A DNA stretch of 29,939 nucleotides, from the NCBI GenBank assembly GCA_037137575.1, contig JBAXKB010000012.1, forward strand, positions 1 through 29,939, read 5' to 3'. A program made the translations under genes and the position numbers. This document shows positions 6,158-15,504 of the stretch, piece by piece; the first letter of the stretch is position 1; each line of letters starts with the position of its first letter. The stretch is from UBA5976 sp037137575. Its GTDB lineage: Bacteria; Actinomycetota; Actinomycetes; S36-B12; UBA5976. A model generated the notes under the pieces. That model had not been told where the DNA came from. It did not search any database and saw only the letters and a program-made list of their open reading frames with translations.

Positions 6158-7651
6158 ATGACACCGGAACTACCCGAAAAATTCGCAATGCTTGGCCTGA
6201 CATTTGACGATGTCTTACTTATGCCTGATGCCAGCGATGTAGTTCCAAGCGAAGTAAATACTTCCACCCGCCTAACCCGTGAAATCACCCTGCAAATTCC
6301 GCTGCTCTCATCAGCTATGGACACAGTGACTGAAGGTCGAATGGCTATTGCTATGGCCCGTCAAGGTGGCCTGGGTATTTTGCATCGCAACCTTTCGATT
6401 ACCGACCAGGCCCTTCAGGTTGACCTGGTTAAGCGCAGCGAAGCTGGCATGGTCAATAACCCAATAACGTGTAGTGCAGATGACACGCTGCAACATGTTG
6501 ATCAGTTGTGTGGCCGATACCGCATCAGCGGTGTGCCAGTTGTAGATGACCAGGGTGTTTTAGTAGGTATCGTCACCAATCGCGACATGCGTTTTGAAGA
6601 CGACATGTTCCGCCAGGTGCGAGATGTCATGACACCGATGCCGCTTATCACTGGTAGCCCTGATATCAAGGGTGAAGATGCTCTTGAACTTTTGCGCCAG
6701 AGCAAAATTGAAAAACTCCCGCTTGTCGATGCAGCTGGTCGCCTGACTGGTCTTATCACTGTCAAGGATTATGTAAAGAGCGATCGTTACCCGCTGGCAA
6801 CCAAAGATGCCACAGGCAGATTAATGGTTGGCGCCGCAGTTGGCGTTGGCGAAGACGCTTACGGGCGTTCGATGGCATTAGTTGAAGCAGGTGTTGACGT
6901 TCTGGTTGTTGACACTGCGCATGGTCATCAACGCTTTGTTCTTGAAATGGTGACTCGGTTAAAGAAAGAAACCACAATCCAAATTATTGGTGGAAACATT
7001 GCAACCCGCGCGGGGGCACAGGCGCTTATTGACGCTGGCGCCGACGGTATCAAAGTTGGTGTGGGTCCAGGCAGTATTTGCACAACTCGCGTTGTTGCTG
7101 GGGTCGGAGTGCCGCAAGTCACTGCTATCTACGAAGCGTCGTTGGCCGCTGGACCAGCTGGGGTTCCAGTAATTGGTGATGGTGGCGTTCAGTATTCAGG
7201 TGACATCGCTAAGGCTCTGGTTTCCGGCGCTGACGTCGTTATGATTGGCTCACTTCTTGCAGGTTGTGAAGAGGCTCCCGGCCAGTTGGTGTTTGTTAAC
7301 GGCAAGCAATACAAGTTGTACCGTGGCATGGGCTCACTGGGCGCTATGCAATCGCGCGGGGAAGCGAAGTCGTACAGTAAAGACCGCTACTTCCAAGACG
7401 ATGTGCTTTCTGAAGACAAGCTTGTTCCAGAGGGTATCGAAGGTCAGGTCCCATTCCGTGGCCCACTTGCAGCAGTGTCACATCAACTTATTGGTGGCCT
7501 GCGCGCATCGATGGGATACGCTGGCGCTGCAACAGTTCAAGAACTGAAAGATAAAGGTCGCTTAGTTCGCATCACAGCTGCTGGCTTGAAAGAAAGCCAT
7601 CCGCACGATGTGCAACTAACTACCGAAGCCCCGAATTACCACGTGCGATAG
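6158..7651 (+). CDS. guaB: Inosine-5'-monophosphate dehydrogenase
   Basis: A 497-residue enzyme oxidising IMP to XMP with NAD+, the committed step to GMP. The TIM barrel starts with LTFDDVLLMPDAS and is interrupted by a CBS pair (about 96-212; ISGVPVVDDQGVLVGIVTNRDMR and KLPLVDAAGRLTGLITVKD). The catalytic loop is VGPGSICTTR with Cys308, and the flap holds YRGMGSLGAM. The ATG at 6158 follows GAGG at 5-nt spacing and gives standard length; an in-frame start 10 codons upstream lacks a ribosome-binding site. guaB3 follows after 8 nt in the same transcript and guaA lies beyond, as in other actinobacteria. Confidence 0.97.
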   Translation: MTPELPEKFAMLGLTFDDVLLMPDASDVVPSEVNTSTRLTREITLQIPLLSSAMDTVTEGRMAIAMARQGGLGILHRNLSITDQALQVDLVKRSEAGMVNNPITCSADDTLQHVDQLCGRYRISGVPVVDDQGVLVGIVTNRDMRFEDDMFRQVRDVMTPMPLITGSPDIKGEDALELLRQSKIEKLPLVDAAGRLTGLITVKDYVKSDRYPLATKDATGRLMVGAAVGVGEDAYGRSMALVEAGVDVLVVDTAHGHQRFVLEMVTRLKKETTIQIIGGNIATRAGAQALIDAGADGIKVGVGPGSICTTRVVAGVGVPQVTAIYEASLAAGPAGVPVIGDGGVQYSGDIAKALVSGADVVMIGSLLAGCEEAPGQLVFVNGKQYKLYRGMGSLGAMQSRGEAKSYSKDRYFQDDVLSEDKLVPEGIEGQVPFRGPLAAVSHQLIGGLRASMGYAGAATVQELKDKGRLVRITAAGLKESHPHDVQLTTEAPNYHVR

Positions 7652-7659
7652 GAGATCCG

Positions 7660-8775
7660 ATGACTGACGTGGAGATTGGTGGGCAAAAGCGTGCCCATGT
7701 TTCTTATTCTTTTGACGACGTTTCACTTGTTCCGAGCCGACGTACTCGCGACACCTCGCTGGTTTCGCTCGCTTGGAAAATTGATGCTTACTCATTTGAT
7801 CATCCAGTAATTGCCGCGCCAATGGACTCGGTAGTTTCACCAGAGTCGGCAACTGTATTCGGCGCGGCTGGTGGCCTTGCGGTACTAAACCTCGAAGGTC
7901 TTTGGACTCGCTACGAGGATCCAACTAAGCCACTTAAAGATATTGCAAAACTTGACCCTAAAGGCGCAATTGCAAAACTGCAGGAAATTTATTCCGCGCC
8001 AATCCAGCCAGAACTTATTACCGCGCGCATTAAACAAATGCGTGATGCAGGTATAACTGTTGCCGGGGCACTAAGTCCACAGCGCACTGCAGAGTTTGCC
8101 AAGTCAGTAGTTGAAGCCGGCGTGGATATCTTCGTAATTCGTGGCACAACTGTAAGTGCCGAGCATGTTTCTGATAGCGGCATTTCACTCAACCTAAAAG
8201 AATTTATTTATGAACTTGATGTGCCAGTAATTGTTGGTGGCTGCGCTACCTACACAACTGCATTGCACTTAATGCGAACTGGCGCTGCCGGCGTTCTTGT
8301 TGGGTTTGGTGGCGGGGCTGCGCACACCACAGCTGATGTATTGGGCGTCAAAGTTTCAATGGCAAGTGCTGTGGCGGATGTTGCTGCTGCGCGTCGTGAC
8401 TACCTTGACGAATCTGGTGGTCGTTACGTTTCAGTAATTGCTGATGGTTCAATTGGACGCAGCGGTGATTTCGCAAAAGCTATTGCTCTTGGCGCCGATG
8501 CAGTGATGTGTGGTTCGGTATTCGCTCGAGCAACCGATGCCCCAGGTAGTGGCCGTCACTGGGGGTTAGAAGCCACTCATAGCGACCTGCCTCGTGGTGA
8601 ACTCGTTGAACTAGGCACCGTGGGTACCTTAGCTGAAATTCTCAATGGCCCTTCACAGGTTGCAGATGGCACCATGAACATCTTGGGCGCATTGCGTAAA
8701 GCCATGGCAACTTGTGGATATTCAGACCTTAAAGAATTACAGCGCTGTGAAATTGCGCTTACTGCTGGTCGCTAG
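7660..8775 (+). CDS. guaB3: GuaB3-family IMP dehydrogenase-like protein
   Basis: A 371-residue IMPDH/GMP-reductase-superfamily barrel without CBS domains. It begins with the FDDVSLVPSRR barrel entry and has IADGSIGRSGDFAKAIALGADAVMCGS in the phosphate-binding half. In the loop where IMPDH has its nucleophilic cysteine (GSICTTR), this protein reads GGGAAHTTADV, with His222 in the Cys position. It therefore should not form the usual thioimidate intermediate. The GuaB3 family is conserved downstream of guaB in actinobacteria; some cyanobacterial members are reported to reduce GMP, but the actinobacterial role is unclear. A ribosome-binding GGAG overlaps the guaB stop (TAGGAG), indicating co-expression. 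Confidence 0.9.
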   Translation: MTDVEIGGQKRAHVSYSFDDVSLVPSRRTRDTSLVSLAWKIDAYSFDHPVIAAPMDSVVSPESATVFGAAGGLAVLNLEGLWTRYEDPTKPLKDIAKLDPKGAIAKLQEIYSAPIQPELITARIKQMRDAGITVAGALSPQRTAEFAKSVVEAGVDIFVIRGTTVSAEHVSDSGISLNLKEFIYELDVPVIVGGCATYTTALHLMRTGAAGVLVGFGGGAAHTTADVLGVKVSMASAVADVAAARRDYLDESGGRYVSVIADGSIGRSGDFAKAIALGADAVMCGSVFARATDAPGSGRHWGLEATHSDLPRGELVELGTVGTLAEILNGPSQVADGTMNILGALRKAMATCGYSDLKELQRCEIALTAGR

Positions 8776-8810
8776 GCACATACCAGAAACTGGGTAGCGC
8801 AGCTCTGCAA

Positions 8811-8816
8811 TAGGCT
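8811..8816 (+). promoter_or_regulatory. Candidate -10 element for leaderless guaA mRNA
   Basis: TAGGCT ends exactly 6 nt before the guaA GTG at 8823 and lies in a true intergenic gap. No ribosome-binding site precedes the start, consistent with a leaderless transcript. The -35 is not obvious. Confidence 0.55.
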
Positions 8817-8822
8817 AGAGCA

Positions 8823-10388
8823 GTGACAGATGTTCGCCCGGTCCTAGTTGTTGATTTCGGGGCGCAATATGCCCAGTTGATTGCCCGTCGAGTGCGCGAA
8901 GCTCACATCTACTCTGAAGTAGTTCCCAGCACAATGTCAGTAGCTGACATGCTGGCGAAGAATCCACAGGCAGTGATTCTCTCTGGTGGACCCTCAAGTG
9001 TTTACGAACCAAATGCTCCGCAGGTTGATCCCAAGCTTTTTGAAGCGGGACTTCCAGTATTCGGCATCTGTTACGGATTCCAGGCAATGGCTGATGCTCT
9101 GGGCGGTACCGTGGCCAAAACCGGCCTATCTGAATTCGGCGCGACCCAATTAAGTGTTACCGATAGCAAGTGTTTGTTTGCTTCGTTGCCTGAAACTCAA
9201 AGTGTATGGATGAGTCATGGTGACGCAGTTCATGAAGCGCCGGCTGGTTTTAGTGTTACCGCAACTACCGCGGGCGCACCAGTTGCCGCGTTTGAAGATC
9301 TAGCTCGCAAATTTGCTGGGGTACAGTTCCACCCGGAAGTTGGGCACACTCAATTCGGCCAAGACATCTTGACGCACTTCTTGTACGACATTGCTGGGCT
9401 TTCACCAGACTGGACCACCGCTGGCATTGTGGACGAGCAGGTTGCCCGCATTAAAGCGCAGGTTGGCGACGCGCAGGTTATTTGTGGGCTTTCCGGTGGT
9501 GTCGATTCTGCTGTTGCAGCGGCTCTTGTGCACAAAGCAGTGGGTGATAATTTAACCTGTGTTTTTGTTGACCATGGGTTACTGCGAGCAGGCGAGCGCG
9601 AACAGGTCGAACGCGACTATGTTGCAGCAACAGGCATCAAGCTAGTTGTGGTCGACGCAGCTGAGCGTTTCTTGAGTGAACTTGCTGGAGTAGTTGACCC
9701 GGAGGAAAAGCGCAAAACCATAGGTCGGCTGTTCATCCGCGTCTTTGAAGATGCGCAACTTGAACTAGTAAACCAGGCAGGCGAAGATGGTAAGCCAATC
9801 GATTTCTTAGTACAGGGCACACTTTACCCAGATGTAGTCGAAAGTGGTGGCGGAACTGGCGCTGCAACTATTAAGAGTCATCACAATGTTGGTGGCCTGC
9901 CAGACGATCTGAAATTCAAATTAGTTGAACCGCTTCGCGAACTTTTCAAAGATGAAGTACGAGCTGTGGGCGCGGAACTTGGTTTGCCAACTGAAATGGT
10001 TATGCGTCATCCATTCCCTGGTCCCGGCCTTGGTATTCGCATTGTTGGCGCAGTAGATTTCGAGCGGTTGGAAATCCTGCGCGCGGCCGATGCAATTGTG
10101 CGGGAAGAAGTAACTGCTGCTGGCTTAGATTCAGCAATTTGGCAATTCCCAGTCGTGCTACTTGCTGATGTTCGAAGTGTTGGCGTGCAGGGTGATGGGC
10201 GAACTTATGGTCATCCAATTGTTTTGCGTCCTGTATCAAGCGAAGACGCAATGACTGCTGACTGGAGCCGTTTACCCTACGAATTACTGGCAAAAATTTC
10301 TACGCGCATCACAAATGAAGTGCGAGAAGTAAACCGGGTTGTGCTGGACATAACAAGTAAGCCACCGGGCACCATCGAATGGGAGTAA
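8823..10388 (+). CDS. guaA: GMP synthase (glutamine-hydrolysing)
   Basis: A 521-residue cytoplasmic enzyme converting XMP to GMP using glutamine and ATP. The N-terminal class I amidotransferase has nucleophile Cys83 in GICYGFQ and the His170/Glu172 pair in FHPEVGHT. The ATP-pyrophosphatase domain has the PP-loop SGGVDS (224-229). The C-terminal dimerisation part has HPFPGPGLGIRI and ends KPPGTIEWE, the canonical terminus. The GTG at 8823 matches the family N-terminus (VLVVDFGAQYAQLI) and has a -10-like hexamer 6 nt upstream rather than a Shine-Dalgarno. It closes the guaB-guaB3-guaA purine cluster. Confidence 0.98.
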   Translation: MTDVRPVLVVDFGAQYAQLIARRVREAHIYSEVVPSTMSVADMLAKNPQAVILSGGPSSVYEPNAPQVDPKLFEAGLPVFGICYGFQAMADALGGTVAKTGLSEFGATQLSVTDSKCLFASLPETQSVWMSHGDAVHEAPAGFSVTATTAGAPVAAFEDLARKFAGVQFHPEVGHTQFGQDILTHFLYDIAGLSPDWTTAGIVDEQVARIKAQVGDAQVICGLSGGVDSAVAAALVHKAVGDNLTCVFVDHGLLRAGEREQVERDYVAATGIKLVVVDAAERFLSELAGVVDPEEKRKTIGRLFIRVFEDAQLELVNQAGEDGKPIDFLVQGTLYPDVVESGGGTGAATIKSHHNVGGLPDDLKFKLVEPLRELFKDEVRAVGAELGLPTEMVMRHPFPGPGLGIRIVGAVDFERLEILRAADAIVREEVTAAGLDSAIWQFPVVLLADVRSVGVQGDGRTYGHPIVLRPVSSEDAMTADWSRLPYELLAKISTRITNEVREVNRVVLDITSKPPGTIEWE

Positions 10389-10392
10389 TGAA

Positions 10393-10752
10393 ATGGACGC
10401 AGTCTACAAAGTAGCTTTTATCCTGCACGGGATTGGTATCTTGGCCATTATTGTCGGCTATTTCATTGAGTTAAGTAGAGGAACTCGCGGTATTCACCCA
10501 GCTATGTTGCACGGCGCTAGCCTGCAAGTTGCAACTGGTTTAATCATGGTGGATTTGCGTGCGATGAATTACATCAAGGATGAACCAGAACTTAATTACT
10601 CAATCGTTTTCGTTAAGTTCGCAATCTCTCTAGGGATATTGGCGCTTTGCGTGATGGGTCGCAAGGTTGACGGCGATAAAACGAAGTGGTGGGCTGGCGT
10701 CGGTGTTTTGACATTGGTTAACATCTTTATCGCCATCAGGGTAAATCGCTAA
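10393..10752 (+). CDS. Small conserved integral membrane protein
   Basis: A 119-residue protein with four likely membrane helices (about residues 7-27, 38-56, 69-90 and 97-116). His residues sit at the membrane edge of the first two (FILHGIG, HPAMLHGASLQ), with a charged loop between helices 2 and 3. It starts 4 nt after guaA with GGAG overlapping the guaA end, so it is translated from the same mRNA. I recall similar unnamed membrane proteins between guaA and pcrA in other actinobacteria. No catalytic motif is recognised and no function is assigned. Confidence 0.8.
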   Translation: MDAVYKVAFILHGIGILAIIVGYFIELSRGTRGIHPAMLHGASLQVATGLIMVDLRAMNYIKDEPELNYSIVFVKFAISLGILALCVMGRKVDGDKTKWWAGVGVLTLVNIFIAIRVNR

Positions 10753-10843
10753 CCATTGCAACTAGCCCAAACCTGAAATACTTTTCACTCAGAATTGCGT
10801 TCCACATACTCCCTGCACCGTCAGGCGCGTCACTGCCTATCTC

Positions 10844-10849
10844 TAGACT
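10844..10849 (+). promoter_or_regulatory. Candidate -10 element for leaderless pcrA mRNA
   Basis: TAGACT ends exactly 6 nt before the GTG at 10856, in a 103-bp intergenic gap. No Shine-Dalgarno is visible before the start. Initiation at the G of GTG is predicted. Confidence 0.6.
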
Positions 10850-10855
10850 GACTAT

Positions 10856-13066
10856 GTGTCAGACGAACTCTTAGATGATCTCAATGATCCACAGCGCAAA
10901 GCTGTAACCCATGAGGGTTCCGCGCTGCTAGTTGTTGCTGGCGCAGGCTCGGGTAAAACACGGGTCCTCACAAGGCGCATTGCATATTTACTTGCCAAAC
11001 GAAATGTTTCACCCGGTGAACTACTGGCAATTACATTCACCAATAAAGCCGCTGGAGAAATGCGCGAACGAGTGGCGCATATTGTCGGCCCAGCAGCGCG
11101 AGCCATGTGGGTTTCAACTTTTCACTCGGCATGTGTGCGTATTTTGCGAGCGGAAGGGCATCGACTCGGTCTGCGTGCGCAATTCACCATTTACGATACG
11201 CAAGACAGTTTGCGCCTGATGTCCATTGTGATTAAAGATCTGAACCTCGATCCTAAAATGTTCACTCCTAGGTTCATGCTCTCGCAAGTTAGTAACTTGA
11301 AAAATGAACTTATTGATTACGAAGATGCTGCTCGAAAGGCAACCGAACCACAAGACGAAATGGTGGCGCAGGTTTATCGCGAATACCAACGTCGATTAAT
11401 GCAGGCAAGCGCTGTTGACTTTGATGACTTGATTAACCACACAGTTGCCTTACTTCAGTCTTTCCCAGATGTAGCTGAATATTTCCACCGAAAATTCCGT
11501 CATGTATTGGTCGATGAATATCAGGACACTAACCACGCACAATATGTTTTAGTTCGTGAACTTGTCGGCGATGGTAAAGATGGTGTCCCGCCTGCTGAAT
11601 TATGTGTTGTTGGCGACGCCGATCAAAGCATTTACGCTTTTCGCGGCGCAACAATTCGAAACATTGTTGAATTCGAGCGCGATTACCCTGATGCCAACAC
11701 TGTTGTCCTTGAACAGAATTATCGGTCAACGCAAAACATCCTCTCGAGTGCCAACTCAATTATCGAAAAGAACTCTGGCCGGCCGGCTAAACGGCTTTGG
11801 AGCGCCGCTGGCGAAGGCGAAAAAATCACAATCTTCTCCGCATCCGATGAGCATCACGAAGCTGATTTCATTGTGCGTACTATCGGTGAGCTAATTGATA
11901 ACCACGGGGTTCAGTATCGCGATGTTGCTGTGTTCTATCGAACAAACAATCAATCTCGAAGTGTTGAAGAAGTCTTCATGCGCCGTGGCATTCCATATAA
12001 AGTGGTTGGCGGCACTCGGTTCTATGAACGTAAAGAAGTCCGCGATGCCATCGCTTACCTAAAAGCAGTCGCAAATCCATCGGACGATGTAGCGATGCGC
12101 CGAATCTTGAATGTACCACGGCGCGGTATTGGCGATAAAGCTGAAGAAGCCGTTGATAATTTTGCCTACCGAAATCGGATTTCATTTAGCGAATCGGTTA
12201 GTCGAGTAGATGAAATAAATACTTTGGCAGCGCGTTCAGCAAATGCAATCCGCGGTTTCGATCACTTGATGAGCAACTTGCGCACCTTAGACGAGTCCGG
12301 GGCAGGCCCAGCCGACATTCTGGCCGCTGCGATGGAGTCTTCGGGTTATCTAACTGAACTGTCGGCAAGCCGCGATCCACAAGATGAAGTTCGGGTTGAG
12401 AACATTTCTGAACTCGAATCAGTGGCTCGTGAGTTTGAAGAGCAGTTCCAAATTGAAGGTGAACCAGACCGCAAAGCTACTTTGGCTGATTTCCTTGAGC
12501 AGATTTCGCTAGTTGCCGATGCTGATGAAATTCCTACCGACGGGCAGCATGGCGGGGTAGTTACCTTGATGACACTGCACACCGCGAAAGGCCTTGAATT
12601 TCCTGTTGTATTTTTAACGGGGATGGAAGATGGAATTTTCCCGCACATCCGCTCGTTGAGTTCAGCGCGCGAACTCGAAGAGGAACGTCGCTTGGCCTAT
12701 GTGGGCATGACCCGTGCGATGGCGCGCTTGTATCTAACTCGCTCCATCACACGCTCAACTTGGGGTCAGCCACAATACAATCCAGAATCTAGATTCCTAG
12801 CGGATTTGCCTGAATCACTTGTAGTTCGCATGGGGGACGAGCAAAAACCACTTGGGCTTTCTGGTTTCGACTCTGGGCGAACAAGTCGCCGGGATGAGCC
12901 AGTACTGGCGCTTGCTGTTGGCGATCGAGTTTTACACGACAAGTTTGGGATGGGCACAGTTGTTGCGGTAGCAGGCGAGAATGAGAAAGCCGAGGCTACC
13001 ATCGATTTCAAGAGTGCTGGCGAAAAGCGTTTGCTACTGCGGTATGCACCAGTTGAAAAAATTTAA
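10856..13066 (+). CDS. pcrA: ATP-dependent DNA helicase PcrA/UvrD1
   Basis: A 736-residue superfamily 1A 3'-5' helicase for nucleotide-excision repair and replication-fork maintenance. Motifs in order: Q motif LNDPQRKAV, Walker A AGAGSGKT (28-35), Ia TFTNKAAGEMR, II VDEYQDT (about 219), III GDADQSIYAFRGA, IV LEQNYRST, V TLHTAKGLEFPVVFLTG (about 571) and VI EEERRLAYVGMTRA. The C-terminus has a Tudor-like module around residue 688 (GDRVLHDKFGMGTVVAV), which in PcrA/UvrD1 binds RNA polymerase. GTG start, probably leaderless. It is convergent with the M23 gene and followed beyond by sucCD, as with mycobacterial uvrD1 (from memory). Confidence 0.97.
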   Translation: MSDELLDDLNDPQRKAVTHEGSALLVVAGAGSGKTRVLTRRIAYLLAKRNVSPGELLAITFTNKAAGEMRERVAHIVGPAARAMWVSTFHSACVRILRAEGHRLGLRAQFTIYDTQDSLRLMSIVIKDLNLDPKMFTPRFMLSQVSNLKNELIDYEDAARKATEPQDEMVAQVYREYQRRLMQASAVDFDDLINHTVALLQSFPDVAEYFHRKFRHVLVDEYQDTNHAQYVLVRELVGDGKDGVPPAELCVVGDADQSIYAFRGATIRNIVEFERDYPDANTVVLEQNYRSTQNILSSANSIIEKNSGRPAKRLWSAAGEGEKITIFSASDEHHEADFIVRTIGELIDNHGVQYRDVAVFYRTNNQSRSVEEVFMRRGIPYKVVGGTRFYERKEVRDAIAYLKAVANPSDDVAMRRILNVPRRGIGDKAEEAVDNFAYRNRISFSESVSRVDEINTLAARSANAIRGFDHLMSNLRTLDESGAGPADILAAAMESSGYLTELSASRDPQDEVRVENISELESVAREFEEQFQIEGEPDRKATLADFLEQISLVADADEIPTDGQHGGVVTLMTLHTAKGLEFPVVFLTGMEDGIFPHIRSLSSARELEEERRLAYVGMTRAMARLYLTRSITRSTWGQPQYNPESRFLADLPESLVVRMGDEQKPLGLSGFDSGRTSRRDEPVLALAVGDRVLHDKFGMGTVVAVAGENEKAEATIDFKSAGEKRLLLRYAPVEKI

Positions 13067-13112
13067 CAATAGTTGATTGAAGATTTACTTCAGGAAGGTA
13101 GTCGCACGCAAA

Positions 13113-14129
13113 TTAGCGCGATGCGCCCCAAAGCCAAACGGCCGGATTAACAAAAGTTCCGTTGTATAAAACTTCAAAGTGCAAATGCGGCCCAGTGATG
13201 TTTCCGGTTGCCCCTGAACGACCAAGCTCCTGCCCAGCCTTCACTGTTCCAGATGAAATTTCGATCCGAGATAAGTGGTTGTAAGTCACGATGTAGCCAT
13301 CGCCACAGTCGATTTCAATGCGGTTACCGTAGGCGCCGGCCCAGCCAGCATTGATGATGGTGCCTGAAGCCGCGGCCCGAACTACTGTTCCTGTTGGGAC
13401 TACGAAATCTAGGCCGGTGTGCCAACCAGTTGACCAAATCCCGCCACGCTGACCAAAGCGGGCACTTAACTGGAATCCACCAGCAACTGGCGATACTCGA
13501 TCGGCAATCTGAGCAGCACTGGGCAAGGGCGCATTGTACGAACGGGTTGGCTGACCAACTTTGTCTGGATAAGTGACATTTCCACTCGTACTGTACTGGC
13601 TTTCTAGTTTTTGTCGTGCTTGCTTTGCTGCAACGATATTTGCAGCGGCCTGTGCCGCGTTAGCTGCCGCGATTTGGTCATCAAGTTCTTGCTGTGTGTC
13701 AGACACGATGGTGTCGAGTTGGCTGCTGTCCGCCGCGAAGGCGCGCAGAGTTTGTCGATCTGTCGCTGTTAAAACTCCAGTTACGTTAGCTGTTTCGCTT
13801 GGTGCGCTGGCGGCAGCATTTAAAGCTGCTGCGTCCGCGCTGCTGGTGCGAATTTCACTACGGCTAGCGGCGCGAGCTCTACTCAAAACAGAGATTCGCA
13901 CGGGGATTTGTTTTGCTGCGACAACAGTGCTGGCGTCTTGATTGGCTTGCGCTAAGTTGATCGCAACGGTGCTATGTGGTCCCGCGATTGTGCTACCTGC
14001 GGTGACAACGGTTGTGCCTAATCCAGCCAAACCAAGAATTGCATTGATGCGGTTGCTGGTTCTGCGGCGCGCAGCACGAGATGACGCGTGGCGCGAATTA
14101 GCCCTGCGACCTCGTTTACCAGTGCTCAA
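13113..14129 (-). CDS. Secreted or membrane-anchored M23 (LytM-like) peptidase
   Basis: A 338-residue cell-wall peptidase or divisome activator. An Arg-rich cytoplasmic N-terminus (1-27) precedes a hydrophobic segment (about 29-49, signal anchor), an Ala-rich helical stalk with coiled-coil tendency (about 140-178), and a C-terminal LytM domain. Zinc ligands H237 and D241 (HTGLD) and H317, plus catalytic H285 and H315 (HLH), are all present, so it should be active. The start is TTG at 14129, backed by GGGGAAGG about 7 nt upstream on the minus strand. It is convergent with pcrA and divergent from sucC; the 46-bp gap to pcrA has only a weak hairpin. Confidence 0.92.
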   Translation of the reverse strand: MSTGKRGRRANSRHASSRAARRRTSNRINAILGLAGLGTTVVTAGSTIAGPHSTVAINLAQANQDASTVVAAKQIPVRISVLSRARAASRSEIRTSSADAAALNAAASAPSETANVTGVLTATDRQTLRAFAADSSQLDTIVSDTQQELDDQIAAANAAQAAANIVAAKQARQKLESQYSTSGNVTYPDKVGQPTRSYNAPLPSAAQIADRVSPVAGGFQLSARFGQRGGIWSTGWHTGLDFVVPTGTVVRAAASGTIINAGWAGAYGNRIEIDCGDGYIVTYNHLSRIEISSGTVKAGQELGRSGATGNITGPHLHFEVLYNGTFVNPAVWLWGASR

Positions 14130-14321
14130 AACAAAACCTTCCCCTTTATTGCTATCCCTATTCTGCCCGATGATTCTCGGCTCAGGAAATTTCGGTGGGA
14201 TTTCGTTGCAAATAGTGAGGTATCACGCATTTTCGCCATTGGAGAGGGGCTGTTTCATCAAACTGGTGGGGTAGTGGGAAACTAGGGGGACATAAGTGAT
14301 TTGTGGGAAGTGGCCAATTAA

Positions 14322-15497
14322 GTGGATCTTTACGAATATCAAGCAAAAGAATTATTTGCAAACCATAACGTTCCAGTAGTCCCAGGCTTTGTTTGCACGG
14401 ATGTGGCCCAAGTGGTTGCTGCGGCCGAGTCAATTGGCGAGACAGTTGTGGTGAAAGCTCAGGTTAAAGCTGGCGGCCGCGGTAAGGCTGGCGGCGTGAA
14501 ACTTGCTGCTACTCCAGCAGAAGCAGGCGAACGGGCTAACGACATCCTTGGCCTAGACATCAAGGGACACATTGTCGAGCGGGTTCTAGTTACTGCCGCA
14601 GCAGACATTGTCGAAGAGTATTACGTTTCATTTTTATTAGACCGCTCAAACCGTACATACCTCGCAATGGCCAGCTTTGAAGGTGGCATGGACATTGAAG
14701 AGGTTGCAGCCACTAAGCCAGAAGCACTGGCAAAGATTGCGGTGGATGCGCTTGCGGGATGTACGCCACAGAAAGCAGCAGAAATTGCTGACGCAGCAAA
14801 ATTTCCTGCGGATGTTCGCGATCAAATCATCGACATTTTGCAAAACCTTTGGGATGTGCTCATCAAAGAGGATGCGACTTTGGTTGAAGTTAATCCGCTT
14901 GCCAAAATCGCTGACGGTCGTGTGCTTGCTCTTGATGGAAAAGTGACGCTTGATGACAACGCGTCTTACCGGCATGAATCTCACGTAGCGTTCATCGACG
15001 AAGGTGCAACAGATCCGATTGAACTTCGAGCAAAAGCACTTGACCTTAATTATGTGAAACTTCAAGGCGAAGTCGGCATCATCGGAAATGGTGCTGGCTT
15101 GGTTATGTCCACACTCGATGTCGTTGCGTATGCCGGTGAAGAATTTGGCGGAGTAAAGCCCGCTAACTTCTTGGACATTGGTGGCGGCGCAAGTGCTCAG
15201 GTAATGGCCAACGGGTTGGACATTGTTCTGGGCGATCCCGATGTGACTGCAGTTTTTGTAAATGTTTTCGGCGGCATCACGGCCTGTGACGCTGTTGCTA
15301 ACGGAATTGTTCAGGCTGTGCAGATGCTGGCCGATCGCGGTGAACCAGTCACTAAGCCAATCGTTTGTCGGATTGATGGCAATAACGCAATTGAAGGTCG
15401 CCGAATTCTTGATGAATCAGGTATCGCATTAATTGAGCGCGTTGAAACTATGGATGAAGCCGCCCGTCGAGTAGCCCAACTGGCTGCAGGTAAGTAG
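14322..15497 (+). CDS. sucC: Succinyl-CoA synthetase, beta subunit (ADP-forming type)
   Basis: A 391-residue ATP-grasp subunit of the TCA-cycle enzyme interconverting succinyl-CoA and succinate with nucleotide triphosphate formation. It begins MDLYEYQAKELF and has KAQVKAGGRGKAGGVK (nucleotide binding), LVEVNPLA (metal site), IGNGAGLVMSTLD and VFVNVFGGITACD near the subunit interface. The GTG at 14322 gives the canonical N-terminus. Its 192-bp upstream region, shared with the divergent M23 gene, shows no clear promoter to me. sucD follows after 7 nt and the two form the heterotetramer. Confidence 0.97.
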   Translation: MDLYEYQAKELFANHNVPVVPGFVCTDVAQVVAAAESIGETVVVKAQVKAGGRGKAGGVKLAATPAEAGERANDILGLDIKGHIVERVLVTAAADIVEEYYVSFLLDRSNRTYLAMASFEGGMDIEEVAATKPEALAKIAVDALAGCTPQKAAEIADAAKFPADVRDQIIDILQNLWDVLIKEDATLVEVNPLAKIADGRVLALDGKVTLDDNASYRHESHVAFIDEGATDPIELRAKALDLNYVKLQGEVGIIGNGAGLVMSTLDVVAYAGEEFGGVKPANFLDIGGGASAQVMANGLDIVLGDPDVTAVFVNVFGGITACDAVANGIVQAVQMLADRGEPVTKPIVCRIDGNNAIEGRRILDESGIALIERVETMDEAARRVAQLAAGK

Positions 15498-15504
15498 GAG
15501 AATC

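Noticed and set aside
7660..8775. Calling this gene a second functional IMP dehydrogenase
   Set aside because: It lacks CBS domains and the catalytic Cys is His; GuaB3 family is the better label.
14130..14321. A c-di-AMP (ydaO-type) riboswitch before the M23 gene
   Set aside because: The upstream region is short and shared with sucC, and I could not find the conserved ydaO core.
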